A stretch of DNA of 23,413 bases from assembly GCA_946885765.1 (NCBI GenBank), contig CAMPHD010000008.1:1-23413 (forward strand), given 5' to 3'. Positions 15,580 through 23,413 of this stretch are shown here, piece after piece. Origin of the DNA: an uncultured Thalassospira sp. (lineage in GTDB: Bacteria > Pseudomonadota > Alphaproteobacteria > Rhodospirillales_A > Thalassospiraceae). The translations under genes were made by a program, and so were the position numbers. Each line of letters begins with the position of its first letter. Position 1 is the stretch's first letter. The notes under the pieces were generated by a model, which saw only the letters and a program-made list of their open reading frames with translations, had not been told where the DNA came from and searched no databases.

Positions 15580-17148
15580 ATGGCCCTGAAGGCGCGGCTT
15601 GATCTTCGTCAGTCCCAGTCTCTTGTTATGACGCCTCAATTGCAGCAGGCGATCAAACTGCTGCAATTTAACAACATCGAACTTTCCAATTTCATTGATA
15701 GCGAGTTGTTGGAAAACCCGCTTCTGGAACGTGTTGATCCCGGCCAGTCCTTTGCCGAAACCGGCGACGGAGCGGTCGGCAATGGTGATCAGGGCATCGA
15801 TTCCCGTACAAACGATGATTTTTCGGATCGCGAGGACCGTTTCGGCACTGACCGGCTGACATCCAGTGAAACCATGAGTACTGACGATTCCGGGCCTCTC
15901 GATTGTGCGCCGGACGCCCTTTATAATGGCGAAGGTGAAATCAGTTCCGATGGTGCCCCTGTTGCCGGAAATCATGATTATTCGGCACCCTACAGCGGTG
16001 GAACAGGCGGCGGTGGCAGCGGCGAGGATTTACCGGGGCTCGAACAGACCCTGGCCGATCAGGCGACCCTGAGACAGTTGCTTGACGATCAGCTCAATAT
16101 TGCCTTTGCTGATGCCGCTTCACGCATGATCGGCAGTTATCTGATCGATATGCTTGATGACAGCGGTTATGTGGGGGGGCCACTGGAAGAAGTCTCCGAA
16201 TCTCTTGAATGCGATATGAGGGATGTCTTGCGCGTGCTCGAAGCCATGCAGGGATTCGAGCCGGTTGGCATTTTTGCCCGCAATCTTGCTGAATGTCTCG
16301 AACTGCAATTGCGTGAACGCAATCGATTCGATCCGGCAATGGCGGCTTTGCTTGCCAATCTGGATTTGCTTGCCCGGCGCGAATTTGATCGTCTGCGCCG
16401 AATTTGCGGGGTCGATGCCGACGATCTTTCAGATATGCTTGTCGAAATCCGTACACTTGATCCACGTCCGGGACGAACGGCTGACGGAGAACCGGCAACG
16501 CCGGTAATCCCCGATGTACTGATGCGTGCGGCCGGAAATGGCAACTGGCATCTGGAGTTGAACAGCGAGGCATTGCCGCGTGTTCTGGTGAACGAGGATT
16601 ACGCCGTACAGATCGGGCAGGGCTTGCGTAACCGTGAGGAGCGCAATTTCCTGAGCGAGAGACTGCAAACAGCCAACTGGCTGGTAAAGGCCCTGCATCA
16701 ACGTGCAACCACGATCATGAAAGTCGCGAGTGAGATCGTGCGTCAGCAGGACGGATTTTTCAATCACGGCGTATCGCATTTGCGTCCGCTGATCCTGCGC
16801 GATATCGCCGAAGCAATAGGCATGCATGAAAGCACGGTGTCACGGGTGACCAATGGCAAGTTCATGGCGACCCCGCGTGGTGTTTATGAGCTGAAATACT
16901 TTTTCACCACGGCAATTTCGTCTGCGGACGGGGGTGATGCACATTCTTCTGAATCTGTTCGGCATCGGATCAAGTCATTGATAGATGGGGAAGATCCGAA
17001 AAAGATTTTGTCCGATGACAAACTTGTCGAGCTGCTTCAAAAGGAAGGGATCGACATCGCCCGCCGAACAGTGGCAAAATACCGTGAAGCGATGAGAATT
17101 CCCTCGTCGGTCCAGCGACGGCGCGAAAAAAAGTCGCGGGTTTCCTAG
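15580..17148 (+). CDS. rpoN: RNA polymerase sigma-54 factor
   Basis: A 522-residue sigma-54, which directs RNA polymerase to -24/-12 promoters and needs an AAA+ activator. Region I (about 1-50) has the Gln/Leu-rich LVMTPQLQQAIKLLQFNNIEL. Region II (about 50-155) is an acidic, Gly/Ser/Asp-rich linker. The core-binding domain follows (LDDQLNIAFAD to GFEPVGIFARNLAECLELQL). The helix-turn-helix is ILRDIAEAIGMHESTVSRV, with YELKYFF after it, and the RpoN box ARRTVAKYRE is at about 494-503. The length is normal. It follows lptB by 49 bases and probably shares its transcript. Confidence 0.98.
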   Translation: MALKARLDLRQSQSLVMTPQLQQAIKLLQFNNIELSNFIDSELLENPLLERVDPGQSFAETGDGAVGNGDQGIDSRTNDDFSDREDRFGTDRLTSSETMSTDDSGPLDCAPDALYNGEGEISSDGAPVAGNHDYSAPYSGGTGGGGSGEDLPGLEQTLADQATLRQLLDDQLNIAFADAASRMIGSYLIDMLDDSGYVGGPLEEVSESLECDMRDVLRVLEAMQGFEPVGIFARNLAECLELQLRERNRFDPAMAALLANLDLLARREFDRLRRICGVDADDLSDMLVEIRTLDPRPGRTADGEPATPVIPDVLMRAAGNGNWHLELNSEALPRVLVNEDYAVQIGQGLRNREERNFLSERLQTANWLVKALHQRATTIMKVASEIVRQQDGFFNHGVSHLRPLILRDIAEAIGMHESTVSRVTNGKFMATPRGVYELKYFFTTAISSADGGDAHSSESVRHRIKSLIDGEDPKKILSDDKLVELLQKEGIDIARRTVAKYREAMRIPSSVQRRREKKSRVS

Positions 17149-17165
17149 CCGGTCAAACACTGCAA

Positions 17166-17190
17166 AATATACCCTAAGGTATTGTATATT
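17166..17190. promoter_or_regulatory. AT-rich inverted repeat between rpoN and hpf
   Basis: AATATAC (17166-17172) and GTATATT (17184-17190) are perfect complements around an 11-base centre. A nested pair, ATACC and GGTAT, lies inside around CTAA. It lies just after the rpoN stop and 20 bases before the hpf -35 box. It has no T run, so an operator or RNA-processing signal is more likely than a terminator. Confidence 0.35.
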
Positions 17191-17209
17191 AACTAATAAT
17201 ACCCAAATG

Positions 17210-17238
17210 TTGACTTGGCATTAACGAGGGAATATGGT
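17210..17238 (+). promoter_or_regulatory. hpf-ptsN promoter, sigma-70 type
   Basis: TTGACT (17210-17215) and TATGGT (17233-17238) are 17 bases apart, about 70 bases ahead of the hpf ATG. TGGCA at 17215-17219 recalls a -24 element, but there is no matching GC at -12, so sigma-54 control is not supported. Confidence 0.55.
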
Positions 17239-17310
17239 GCGGCCTCCTGATTGAGGGGCACTGAAGGTCCATATGTACTGGGAAGTCACTCAACTGGGGA
17301 TAGGCGATCC

Positions 17311-17910
17311 ATGCAAATTACGGTTATTGGTAAGCAACTCGACGTTGGTAACGCACTCCGTCAACACGTCGTCGAGACGTTGGACCCTGCGGTAGAGAAA
17401 TATTTCGATCACGCGATCGAGGCCACGGTGACCATCACCAAACAGGCGCATCTCTATATCACGCAGATATCGGTCCATGTCGGCAAAGGCATGTTGGTTC
17501 AGGCGAAGGCATCGGCGAATGAAGTGTATCCTGCTTTTGATTCCGCCTGTGATCGGGTCGCCAAACAATTGCGACGTTACAAGCGGCGATTGCGTGATCA
17601 CCATAATGCCAACCGTGATCAGTATGAGCAGGCAAGAATTGATGCGACACATTATGTGATCGCACAGGAAGATGAAGACCATTCAGAGGACGAACATCTC
17701 AACGGCTTTGAGCCGGTGATCGTCGCTGAAACACCGGATCGCATTGACACGCTCTCTGTTGGAGAAGCTGTTATGCGGCTCGACTTGGGGGACATTCCGG
17801 CGCTTATGTTCCGGAATGGCAAACATGGCGGATTGAATGTTGTGTATCGTCGTGCTGACGGCAATATCGGCTGGCTAGACCCATCCGATAAGGAGGTTGG
17901 TGCAGCGTGA
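17311..17910 (+). CDS. hpf: Long-form ribosome hibernation promoting factor
   Basis: A 199-residue HPF. Long HPF pairs 70S ribosomes into inactive 100S dimers in stationary phase. The N-terminal S30AE domain (about 1-110) begins MQITVIGKQLDVGNALRQHV and includes VHVGKGMLVQAKASANEVYPAFD and the basic RVAKQLRRYKRRLRDHHN that lies on rRNA. An acidic linker (EDEDHSEDEH) leads to the dimerisation domain (about 150-195) with SVGEAVMRLDLGDIPALMFRN, GGLNVVYRRADGNIGWLDP. I use the ATG at 17311, where the family begins; the frame is open back to 17251. It overlaps ptsN by four bases, so the two are co-translated. Confidence 0.96.
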   Translation: MQITVIGKQLDVGNALRQHVVETLDPAVEKYFDHAIEATVTITKQAHLYITQISVHVGKGMLVQAKASANEVYPAFDSACDRVAKQLRRYKRRLRDHHNANRDQYEQARIDATHYVIAQEDEDHSEDEHLNGFEPVIVAETPDRIDTLSVGEAVMRLDLGDIPALMFRNGKHGGLNVVYRRADGNIGWLDPSDKEVGAA

Positions 17911-18416
17911 CGGATACAGATTCTTCCGAGCCAAACAACGCAACGCGAAAAATGGACATATCATCGATTCTTTCCCCTTCTGGGGTAATACCGGCCTTGC
18001 GGTCCGGTGCGAAAAAAGCTGTCCTTGAGGAACTTGCCGAAAAGGCAGCCGACGTCACCGGACGTGAAGCAGGCGAAATTTTTTCCGTTCTGCTTGATCG
18101 TGAGAAACTTGGCAGCACCGGCGTAGGTGGTGGTGTCGCGATTCCGCATGGCAAGCTGGCTGATCTCGACCGGTTGCACATGATCTTTGCGCGTGCGCAG
18201 AACCCGATCGAGTTCGATGCCGTGGATGAACATCCTGTCGATTTGTTCTGCATGCTGATTGCGCCGGAAGAAGCTGGTGCTGATCATCTGAAAGCGCTGG
18301 CGCGGATTTCCCGCCTGCTGCGTAATCAGGGCATGTGTGACAAGTTGCGCGGTGCAGGTTCAGCCGATGCGATCTATGCATTGCTGACCCAGGATGAAGC
18401 TGAACAGGCCGCCTGA
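17907..18416 (+). CDS. ptsN: PtsN, EIIA-Ntr of the nitrogen PTS
   Basis: A 169-residue EIIA of the mannitol/fructose fold. It takes phosphate from NPr (PtsO) and, in proteobacteria, adjusts potassium transport, nitrogen and carbon responses instead of importing sugar. The phosphorylated His is H81 in GGGVAIPHGKL; other family features are ILSPSGVIPALRSGAKKAVLEEL, LGSTGVGGG and DLFCMLIAPEEAGADHLKALARISRLLR. The start is a GTG that overlaps the hpf stop (GTGA), with a full AAGGAGG about 11 bases upstream inside hpf. It is the last gene of the block and is followed by a terminator. No ptsO or ptsP is in the window. Confidence 0.96.
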   Translation: MTDTDSSEPNNATRKMDISSILSPSGVIPALRSGAKKAVLEELAEKAADVTGREAGEIFSVLLDREKLGSTGVGGGVAIPHGKLADLDRLHMIFARAQNPIEFDAVDEHPVDLFCMLIAPEEAGADHLKALARISRLLRNQGMCDKLRGAGSADAIYALLTQDEAEQAA

Positions 18417-18460
18417 ACGCGCAATTGACCGGGTGCAAGTCCGGCAACAGCAGATATCGA

Positions 18461-18494
18461 AAAACCGGATGCCGTTAACGCGGCGTCCGGTTTT
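18461..18494 (+). terminator. Rho-independent terminator after ptsN
   Basis: AAAACCGGATGCCG (18461-18474) pairs with CGGCGTCCGGTTTT (18481-18494), 14 bp with one T/G wobble and a six-base loop, then CTTTTG. It ends the nrnC-to-ptsN block 44 bases after the ptsN stop. Confidence 0.85.
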
Positions 18495-18519
18495 CTTTTG
18501 TCTCTGAATAAGTCGGAAC

Positions 18520-20106
18520 TCAGCCTTCGCTATTTTCTGCGGCCTTGGCATCAACCTTTTCGGCAGCATTCAATGCCGTCATTCGACCGGCCAGAACCAC
18601 CAGATACAAGACAGGAATACCGATCAGAGCCGTACCGATAAAGAACCAGCTGTAACCGACCGCATCGACCGCAGTACCCGAGAAACCGGCCAGGATTTTG
18701 GGGAACAGCGTCATGATCGAACTGAAAATCGCATATTGCATGGCGGTAAAGGAAATGTTGGTCAGGCCTGAGAGGTAGGCGATGAAGGCTGCCGTTGCGA
18801 GACCACCCGAGAGGCTGTCAGCCATAATCACGGCGGCAAACATTACTGTATCCGGCCCCAGATGGGCCATGATCGCAAACAGGATGTTGGTCATGGCCGA
18901 CAGAAGTGCACCCAGAAACAGAATGCGCACTACGCCATAGCGAACTGACAAAAGTCCGCCCAAGAAACTGCCGACAATGGTCATGAACAGGCCAAGTGTC
19001 TTGGAAACCGCAGCGATCTCTTCCTTGGAAAAGCCGAGATCGGTATAGAAAACATTGGCCATGACCCCCATGACAATATCGGCAATACGATAGACGCCAA
19101 TCAGGACCAGCACGACGATGGCGGCCTTGCCATAACGATCAATGAAATCCTTTACCGGGGCGATATAGGTTTCCTGCACCATGCCGGTTGGCGTGACGCC
19201 AATACGGGTTGTCAGCCATGCGACAAGGATTGCCGCTGCAACTGAAATTACCAGTCTGACGGTCCCGGTAATGAAACCTGCGAGCTCGCCAATCATGCCG
19301 CCTTCGGTTAAGTCGGTTTTCAACGGGTCGGTCAGATTGCTGGCATAAATATTGGCGATGATAAAGGCGATCACGGTCAGTAAGAACATCAAAAGGAAAC
19401 GACCATAATCCGATGTTTTGTGGAAATATTTGCTGTCGATACGGTTTACAACCGGTTCGCGAATAAGCAAGGTGGTGATCACGCCGATCCCCATCGCCAG
19501 CGCCATGCAGCCATAGGCAACCGTCCAGGCCAGCGGTTCATAAATGCCTTCGGCCTCGAACAGACCGGCAATGGTTAATGCGCCGGCACCGGCAATAATC
19601 ATCCCGATGCGATAGCCACCGATATAGGATGAACTCATCATCGCTTGCAGATCGGGATCGGCGGCTTCGATACGATAGGCATCAATGACGATATCTTGGG
19701 TGGCAGAGGCAAAGCCAAGCGCAACGGCAGCAAAGGCCATCATGGTCAGGTTTTGGGCCGGATCGGTAAAGCCCATCCACAGGATAGCACCGATGATGCC
19801 GCATTGGGCGATGATCAGCCAGCTTCTGCGGCGACCGAGCACGCCATGCAAAACCGGGAAGGGCAACCGGTCAATCAGCGGTGCCCAGACAAATTTGAAA
19901 GAATATCCAAGGGCTGCCCAACTGAAATAGGTCACGGTCGAACGGTCCACGCCGGCTTCACGCAACCAGATCGACAGGGTGGAAAAGATCAGCAAGATCG
20001 GAATCCCGGCCGATAAACCCATAAACAGCATGGTGATTACGCGTGGGTGGATAAAGGCACGAAATGATTCACCCCAACTGCGCATGGCGGTAGCGGTGTT
20101 GTGCAT
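18520..20106 (-). CDS. ampG: AmpG-like MFS permease
   Basis: A 528-residue inner-membrane protein with about 12-14 hydrophobic helices. The N-terminal part is typical of AmpG permeases, which import anhydro-muropeptides for cell-wall recycling and beta-lactamase induction: FMGLSAGIPILLIFSTLSIW, TYFSWAALGYSFKFVWAPLIDRLP, LGRRRSW and ALGFASATQDIVIDAYRIE. Later ADSLSGGLATAAFIAYLSGL and TAMQYAIFSSIMTLFPKIL fit the same family. It is longer than E. coli AmpG (491), mostly through an added central segment (about 220-330). GGGGAAA lies nine bases before the ATG. It follows typA on the same strand, but a terminator lies between. No ampC or ampR is in the window, so muropeptide transport is from family knowledge. 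Confidence 0.82.
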   Translation of the reverse strand: MHNTATAMRSWGESFRAFIHPRVITMLFMGLSAGIPILLIFSTLSIWLREAGVDRSTVTYFSWAALGYSFKFVWAPLIDRLPFPVLHGVLGRRRSWLIIAQCGIIGAILWMGFTDPAQNLTMMAFAAVALGFASATQDIVIDAYRIEAADPDLQAMMSSSYIGGYRIGMIIAGAGALTIAGLFEAEGIYEPLAWTVAYGCMALAMGIGVITTLLIREPVVNRIDSKYFHKTSDYGRFLLMFLLTVIAFIIANIYASNLTDPLKTDLTEGGMIGELAGFITGTVRLVISVAAAILVAWLTTRIGVTPTGMVQETYIAPVKDFIDRYGKAAIVVLVLIGVYRIADIVMGVMANVFYTDLGFSKEEIAAVSKTLGLFMTIVGSFLGGLLSVRYGVVRILFLGALLSAMTNILFAIMAHLGPDTVMFAAVIMADSLSGGLATAAFIAYLSGLTNISFTAMQYAIFSSIMTLFPKILAGFSGTAVDAVGYSWFFIGTALIGIPVLYLVVLAGRMTALNAAEKVDAKAAENSEG

Positions 20107-20207
20107 GGATTTTCCCCGATTGAATGCAACCGTGCCCGAAGGTAGGGGAAACAGGTTAAAGAATGCCGAAACGAAATGGCGTGCACAATTTTAACCTTGA
20201 AACCAAA

Positions 20208-20236
20208 AAAGGCCGACCCGGGTGGGGTCGGCCTTT
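20208..20236 (-). terminator. Rho-independent terminator of typA
   Basis: AAAGGCCGACCC (20208-20219) and GGGTCGGCCTTT (20225-20236) form a perfect 12-bp stem with a five-base loop. The minus strand continues TTTGGTTT. It lies 21 bases past the typA stop. Confidence 0.85.
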
Positions 20237-20250
20237 CAAATCCGGTTCGG

Positions 20251-20266
20251 AACCGTTTAAACGGTT
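20251..20266. repeat. 16-bp perfect palindrome over the typA stop codon
   Basis: AACCGTTTAAACGGTT is a perfect palindrome that includes the typA TAA. It could add to transcript 3'-end structure or be chance. Confidence 0.4.
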
Positions 20267-22077
20267 TCGGATTCCGATTTGCGGCTTTCGCGTTTGCGCA
20301 CGTTCGGATCGAGGTGCAGCTTGCGAATACGGATGCTTTGTGGGGTAACTTCGACCAGTTCGTCGTTCTGGATATAAGCCAGCGCTTCTTCAAGCGACAT
20401 ACGACGCGGCGGGGTCAGGGTGATCGCGTCATCCTTGCCCGATGCACGGACGTTGGTCAGTTTTTTGCCCTTGAGAATGTTAACTTCAAGGTCGTTGTTG
20501 CGGTTGTGTTCGCCGATGATCATGCCTTCATAGACACGTGCGCCCGGTTCGATGAACATTGCGCCACGATCTTCGAGGCCCCAAAGGGCATAGGCAACCG
20601 CATCGCCCTGATCGTTTGAAATCAGAACGCCGTTACGACGACCAGCAATCGAACCTTTAACCGGACCATAGGAATGGAACACGCGGTTCATCACGCCGGT
20701 ACCACGGGTATCGGTCAGGAATTCACCGTGATAACCGATCAGGCCACGTGAAGGGGCCAGGAACAGAATACGGGTCTTGCCGCCACCGGAAGACCGCATG
20801 TCGGTCATTTCGGCTTTGCGCAGGCTCATTTTTTCAACAACGGAACCGGCGAATTCTTCGTCAACGTCAACCTGAACTTCTTCGAACGGCTCGGACATGA
20901 CGCCGTCGATTTCCTTGATCATAACGCGCGGACGCGAGATCGACCGTTCAAATCCTACCCTGCGCAAGGTCTAGATCAGAACGCCAAGCAGAAGTACACC
21001 ACGACCGGCAACCTCGAAGGCATCTTTGTCTTCGGTTTCGCTGATTTTGATGGCGATGTTGCCTTCGGCTTCGCGTTCCAGGCGCGCACGGATGATGCGC
21101 GAGGTAACCTTGTCGCCTTCTTGGCCTGCGAGTGGCGAGTTGTTGACCGAGAAGGTCATGGCAAGGGTCGGCGGATCAATCGGCTGGCTGGAAATAGAAC
21201 TTGTGACTTCCGGTGCGCAGATGGTGTCAGCCACGGTTGCATCCGTCAGACCGGCAATCGCGATGATGTCGCCGGCAACAGCTTCTTCCTGCGGAACACG
21301 GTCAAGACCGCGGAAGCCCATCAGTTTCGACAGACGACCGGTTTCAACAGTGCCGTCACCACGCAGGACCTTGACCGGCATGTTAAGTTTTGCGCGGCCC
21401 TGTGCGACACGACCGGTCAGGATACGACCAAGGAAGTTGTCAGCATGAAGCATGGTCGCAATCATTGCGAACGGCGCGTCAACTTCTGCCTTCGGTGCCG
21501 GAACATAGTTCAGTACCAGGTTCATCAGCGGTGTCAGGTTTTCTTTCGGGCCTTCCGGGGCTTCGGCAGCCCAGCCGTCTCGGCCAGATGCATAAAGGGT
21601 CGGGAAGTCGAGCTGTTCATCATTGGCTTCAAGCGAAACGAACAGATCGAAGATTTCGTCAAGGACTTCTTCGGCGCGTTGGTCCGGACGGTCGATCTTG
21701 TTAATGATCACAATCGGCTTCAGACCGAGCTTAAGAGCCTTGCCAAGAACGAACTTGGTCTGCGGCATCGGGCCTTCGGCCGAGTCAACCAGCAGAACAA
21801 CGCCGTCAACCATCGACAAAATACGTTCGACTTCACCGCCGAAATCGGCGTGGCCCGGGGTGTCGACGATGTTAATGCGGGTGTCGCCCCACTGAATGGC
21901 AGTCGGTTTTGCCATAATGGTAATGCCGCGTTCACGTTCCAGGTCGTTACTGTCCATTGCGCGTTCATCAACACGCTGGTTGTCACGATAAACACCCGAC
22001 TGACGGAACATCGCGTCAACAAGGGTGGTTTTGCCATGGTCGACGTGGGCGATAATGGCGATATTGCGCAAGTTCAT
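20257..22077 (-). pseudogene. typA: TypA/BipA translational GTPase, interrupted by an in-frame stop
   Basis: The complete frame would give 606 residues, the usual length of this ribosome-binding GTPase, which aids 50S assembly and stress or cold growth. G motifs are intact: AHVDHGKTTL (10-19), ERGITI, DTPGHADFGG, NKIDRPDQR; EF-G-like domains follow and the C-terminus ends KKLTNVRASG, PPRRMSLEEALAYI and ELVEVTPQSIRIRKLHL. Codon 369 (20971-20973) is TAG where the family has Glu (expected LIETMRREGFEL). Five nearby conserved positions are also changed (361, 363, 371, 374, 378). There is no frameshift, and everything before and after looks normal, so this is either a recent mutation or a sequence error. 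The ATG at 22077 has CTGGAG upstream. Confidence 0.9.
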
Positions 22078-22434
22078 TGGCGCGGACTCCAGAATAAAAA
22101 TGCCGCGCGCCGGGATATGCCCCTTGCGCATCGGTCAGTAAAAGTTTCAAGGCCAGTAGATATTCAGCCGCCTAAGACCGATGTCGTTCGGTCGGCAAGG
22201 TCAAACCCGCGCAATTTGCGTCGTGTAGCACATGCTGAATGTTTACTGGCCCAAAAGACAAATTGCAGCCTGGCTCGAAAGCCGCCCTGTCATAGCCAAT
22301 GTCGAGGCGAAAGACCAGCCTCGTGCATGACATGCGGGGTTGATTTTTATGCAATGCCGGGTTCTTGCGCCATTAACTGGAGAAAGTCAATCTTTGTGTG
22401 CATTGCAAAACCGCAGAATACCGGCAATTGATAC
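22078..22434. other. Non-coding gap upstream of typA
   Basis: About 360 bases lie between typA and the terminator of the downstream PfkB gene. No gene is evident. It holds a short dyad, GACCGA (22176-22181) and TCGGTC (22188-22193), and a spaced perfect 8-bp pair, TGCAATGC (22350-22357) and GCATTGCA (22400-22407). The typA promoter must be here, but no good -35/-10 pair was found on the minus strand. Confidence 0.4.
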
Positions 22435-22479
22435 AAAATTCACGGGGCGGCAAACAAATGTTGCCGTCCCGTGAATTTT
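22435..22479 (-). terminator. Rho-independent terminator of the PfkB-family kinase
   Basis: Two 19-base arms (22435-22453 and 22461-22479), complementary except for one G/T wobble, enclose a seven-base loop. The minus strand ends the stem with GTGAATTTT. It lies 22 bases after the kinase stop. Confidence 0.85.
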
Positions 22480-22501
22480 ATCGCGTCAGGCTGGTTAGCG
22501 A

Positions 22502-23413
22502 TCAAAGAGTCTTCGCGACCAGTTCCTTAAGGTCCGTATCCGGACGGGCGCCCATGTGTGAAATTACCTCGGCAGCGCAGATCGAGCCAAGGCGACCACA
22601 GGTCGCGAGATCATCACCACGGGTGTATCCATAAAGGAAGCCCGATGCAAAAAGGTCACCTGCGCCAGTGGTGTCGACCACATGGGCAACCGGTTCGGCA
22701 TCGACTTCGATGACTTGGTTCCCCGAGACGATGACGGAGCCTTTTTCGCTGCGGGTCAGGGCTGCGACCTTGCAATGGGTGCGAACTTCGGCGAGAGCTT
22801 CTTCAAAGGTATCGACTTCGTAAAGCGATTTGATCTCGTCTTCGTTGGCAAACAGTACATCGATATGATTGTGAACCAGCTCGCGGAATGATTCGCGATG
22901 GCGATCAACGCAGAAGGAATCAGACAGGCTGATTGAAACCTGACGGCCAGCTTCATGGGCAATCTTGGCCGCCTTGATAAAGGCTTCCTTGGCTTCCGGA
23001 CGATCCCAAAGATAGCCTTCCATATATATAATCTTGGCCGATGCGATCAGTTCGGCATCGATATCATCCGGACCAAGTTCCGTGCATGCACCAAGGAAAG
23101 TGTTCATGGTGCGGTGCCCGTCCGGGGTGACAAAGATCAGGCAACGTGCCGTCGGTGAGCCGGTTGTTGTGGGGGTCGAGTTAAAGGAAACCCCTATGGC
23201 CCGGATATCGTGGCTGAAAACCTCGCCAAGCTGGTCGTTCCGCACCTTGCCAATATAGGCACCCTTACCACCAAGGGCGGCAATGCCTGCCATGGTGTTG
23301 CCAGCAGATCCGCCGGACATTTCAAGGCCCGGGCCCATCTGGGCGTAAAGGCTGTCGGCGGTTTCGGCGTCGATCAGGGTCATGGCGTTCTTTACGAGGT
23401 TCAAACGGCCAAG
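22502..23413 (-). CDS. PfkB-family carbohydrate kinase, adenosine kinase-like (N-terminus missing)
   Basis: The frame enters from the right edge (LGRLNLVKNAMTLIDAE) and gives 303 residues; about 25-30 N-terminal residues lie outside the window. The ribokinase fold is clear: SGGSAGNTMAGIAALGGKGAYIGKV (substrate site and lid), ANEDEIKSLY, TRSEKGSVIV, and the anion-hole/catalytic DTTGAGDLFASGFLYGY, with the catalytic Asp in GAGD. Overall pattern, notably GHRTMNTFLGAC and IIYMEGYLWDRPEAKEAF, matches alphaproteobacterial proteins annotated as adenosine kinase (AMP from adenosine and ATP). Substrate cannot be proved from sequence, since PfkB kinases vary. It ends in its own terminator and is separated from typA by a 424-base gap. 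Confidence 0.93.
   Translation of the reverse strand, partial: LGRLNLVKNAMTLIDAETADSLYAQMGPGLEMSGGSAGNTMAGIAALGGKGAYIGKVRNDQLGEVFSHDIRAIGVSFNSTPTTTGSPTARCLIFVTPDGHRTMNTFLGACTELGPDDIDAELIASAKIIYMEGYLWDRPEAKEAFIKAAKIAHEAGRQVSISLSDSFCVDRHRESFRELVHNHIDVLFANEDEIKSLYEVDTFEEALAEVRTHCKVAALTRSEKGSVIVSGNQVIEVDAEPVAHVVDTTGAGDLFASGFLYGYTRGDDLATCGRLGSICAAEVISHMGARPDTDLKELVAKTL

Noticed and set aside
17215..17240. Sigma-54 promoter before hpf (TGGCA seen)
   Set aside because: The -12 GC element is missing at the required spacing, while a sigma-70 pair with 17-base spacing is present.
20971..20973. UAG as a recoded codon (readthrough or special amino acid) in typA
   Set aside because: TypA has no known recoding, other genes here use TAG as a normal stop, and the surrounding substitution cluster points to mutation or error.
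22350..22407. Spaced 8-bp inverted repeat TGCAATGC/GCATTGCA as a site-specific recombination or small-RNA signal
   Set aside because: Arms are short with a 42-base spacer, no T run and no nearby recombinase; chance is likely.
21121..22431. A 436-codon open frame on the plus strand opposite typA
   Set aside because: It is antisense to the clearly coding typA, has no family resemblance and is rich in residues produced by complementing high-GC codons.

Overview
The window reads as chromosomal core DNA of an alphaproteobacterium. The gene order nrnC-kdsD-lptC-lptA-lptB-rpoN-hpf-ptsN, the hrcA-grpE pair facing rph-rdgB-hemW, and the protein sequences fit Rhodospirillales. A marine Thalassospira-like organism is my best guess, by inference and without a database search. 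No phage, insertion sequence, CRISPR array or plasmid function is visible, and most of the window is housekeeping.

Layout. Bases 1-4122 are the most accessory part: a LysR regulator cut by the window edge, a divergent EamA/DMT transporter behind a structured leader, a coupled ABM-monooxygenase/NIPSNAP pair, a broken second DMT transporter gene, a divergent ArsR regulator and an AHSA1/SRPBCC protein. Bases 4119-6749 (minus strand) carry the sirtuin cobB, a terminator, then grpE and hrcA (heat-shock co-chaperone and repressor). Bases 7087-9804 (plus) carry rph, rdgB and hemW. A tRNA-Leu(CAG) with its own promoter and terminator follows at 9975-10061, then a family 2 glycosyltransferase.

Bases 11291-18416 are one long co-directional block: the oligoribonuclease nrnC, the Kdo-pathway isomerase kdsD, the LPS-transport genes lptC, lptA and lptB, sigma-54 (rpoN), the long ribosome hibernation factor hpf and the PTS-Ntr EIIA protein ptsN, closed by a strong terminator. 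Stop/start overlaps (lptC/lptA, hpf/ptsN) and short gaps indicate coupled expression. The block joins outer-membrane LPS assembly to nitrogen/PTS-type regulation and ribosome dormancy. On the minus strand follow an AmpG-like muropeptide permease, typA/bipA and, running off the right edge, a PfkB-family (adenosine kinase-like) gene.

The points that most deserve a second look are: (i) typA is interrupted by an in-frame UAG inside a 54-bp cluster of substitutions at highly conserved positions; (ii) a transporter gene at 2450-2812 is truncated, next to an ArsR gene that appears to be leaderless with its operator on the -10 box; (iii) a terminator-like structured leader precedes the intact DMT transporter. 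I found no clear new multi-gene system.
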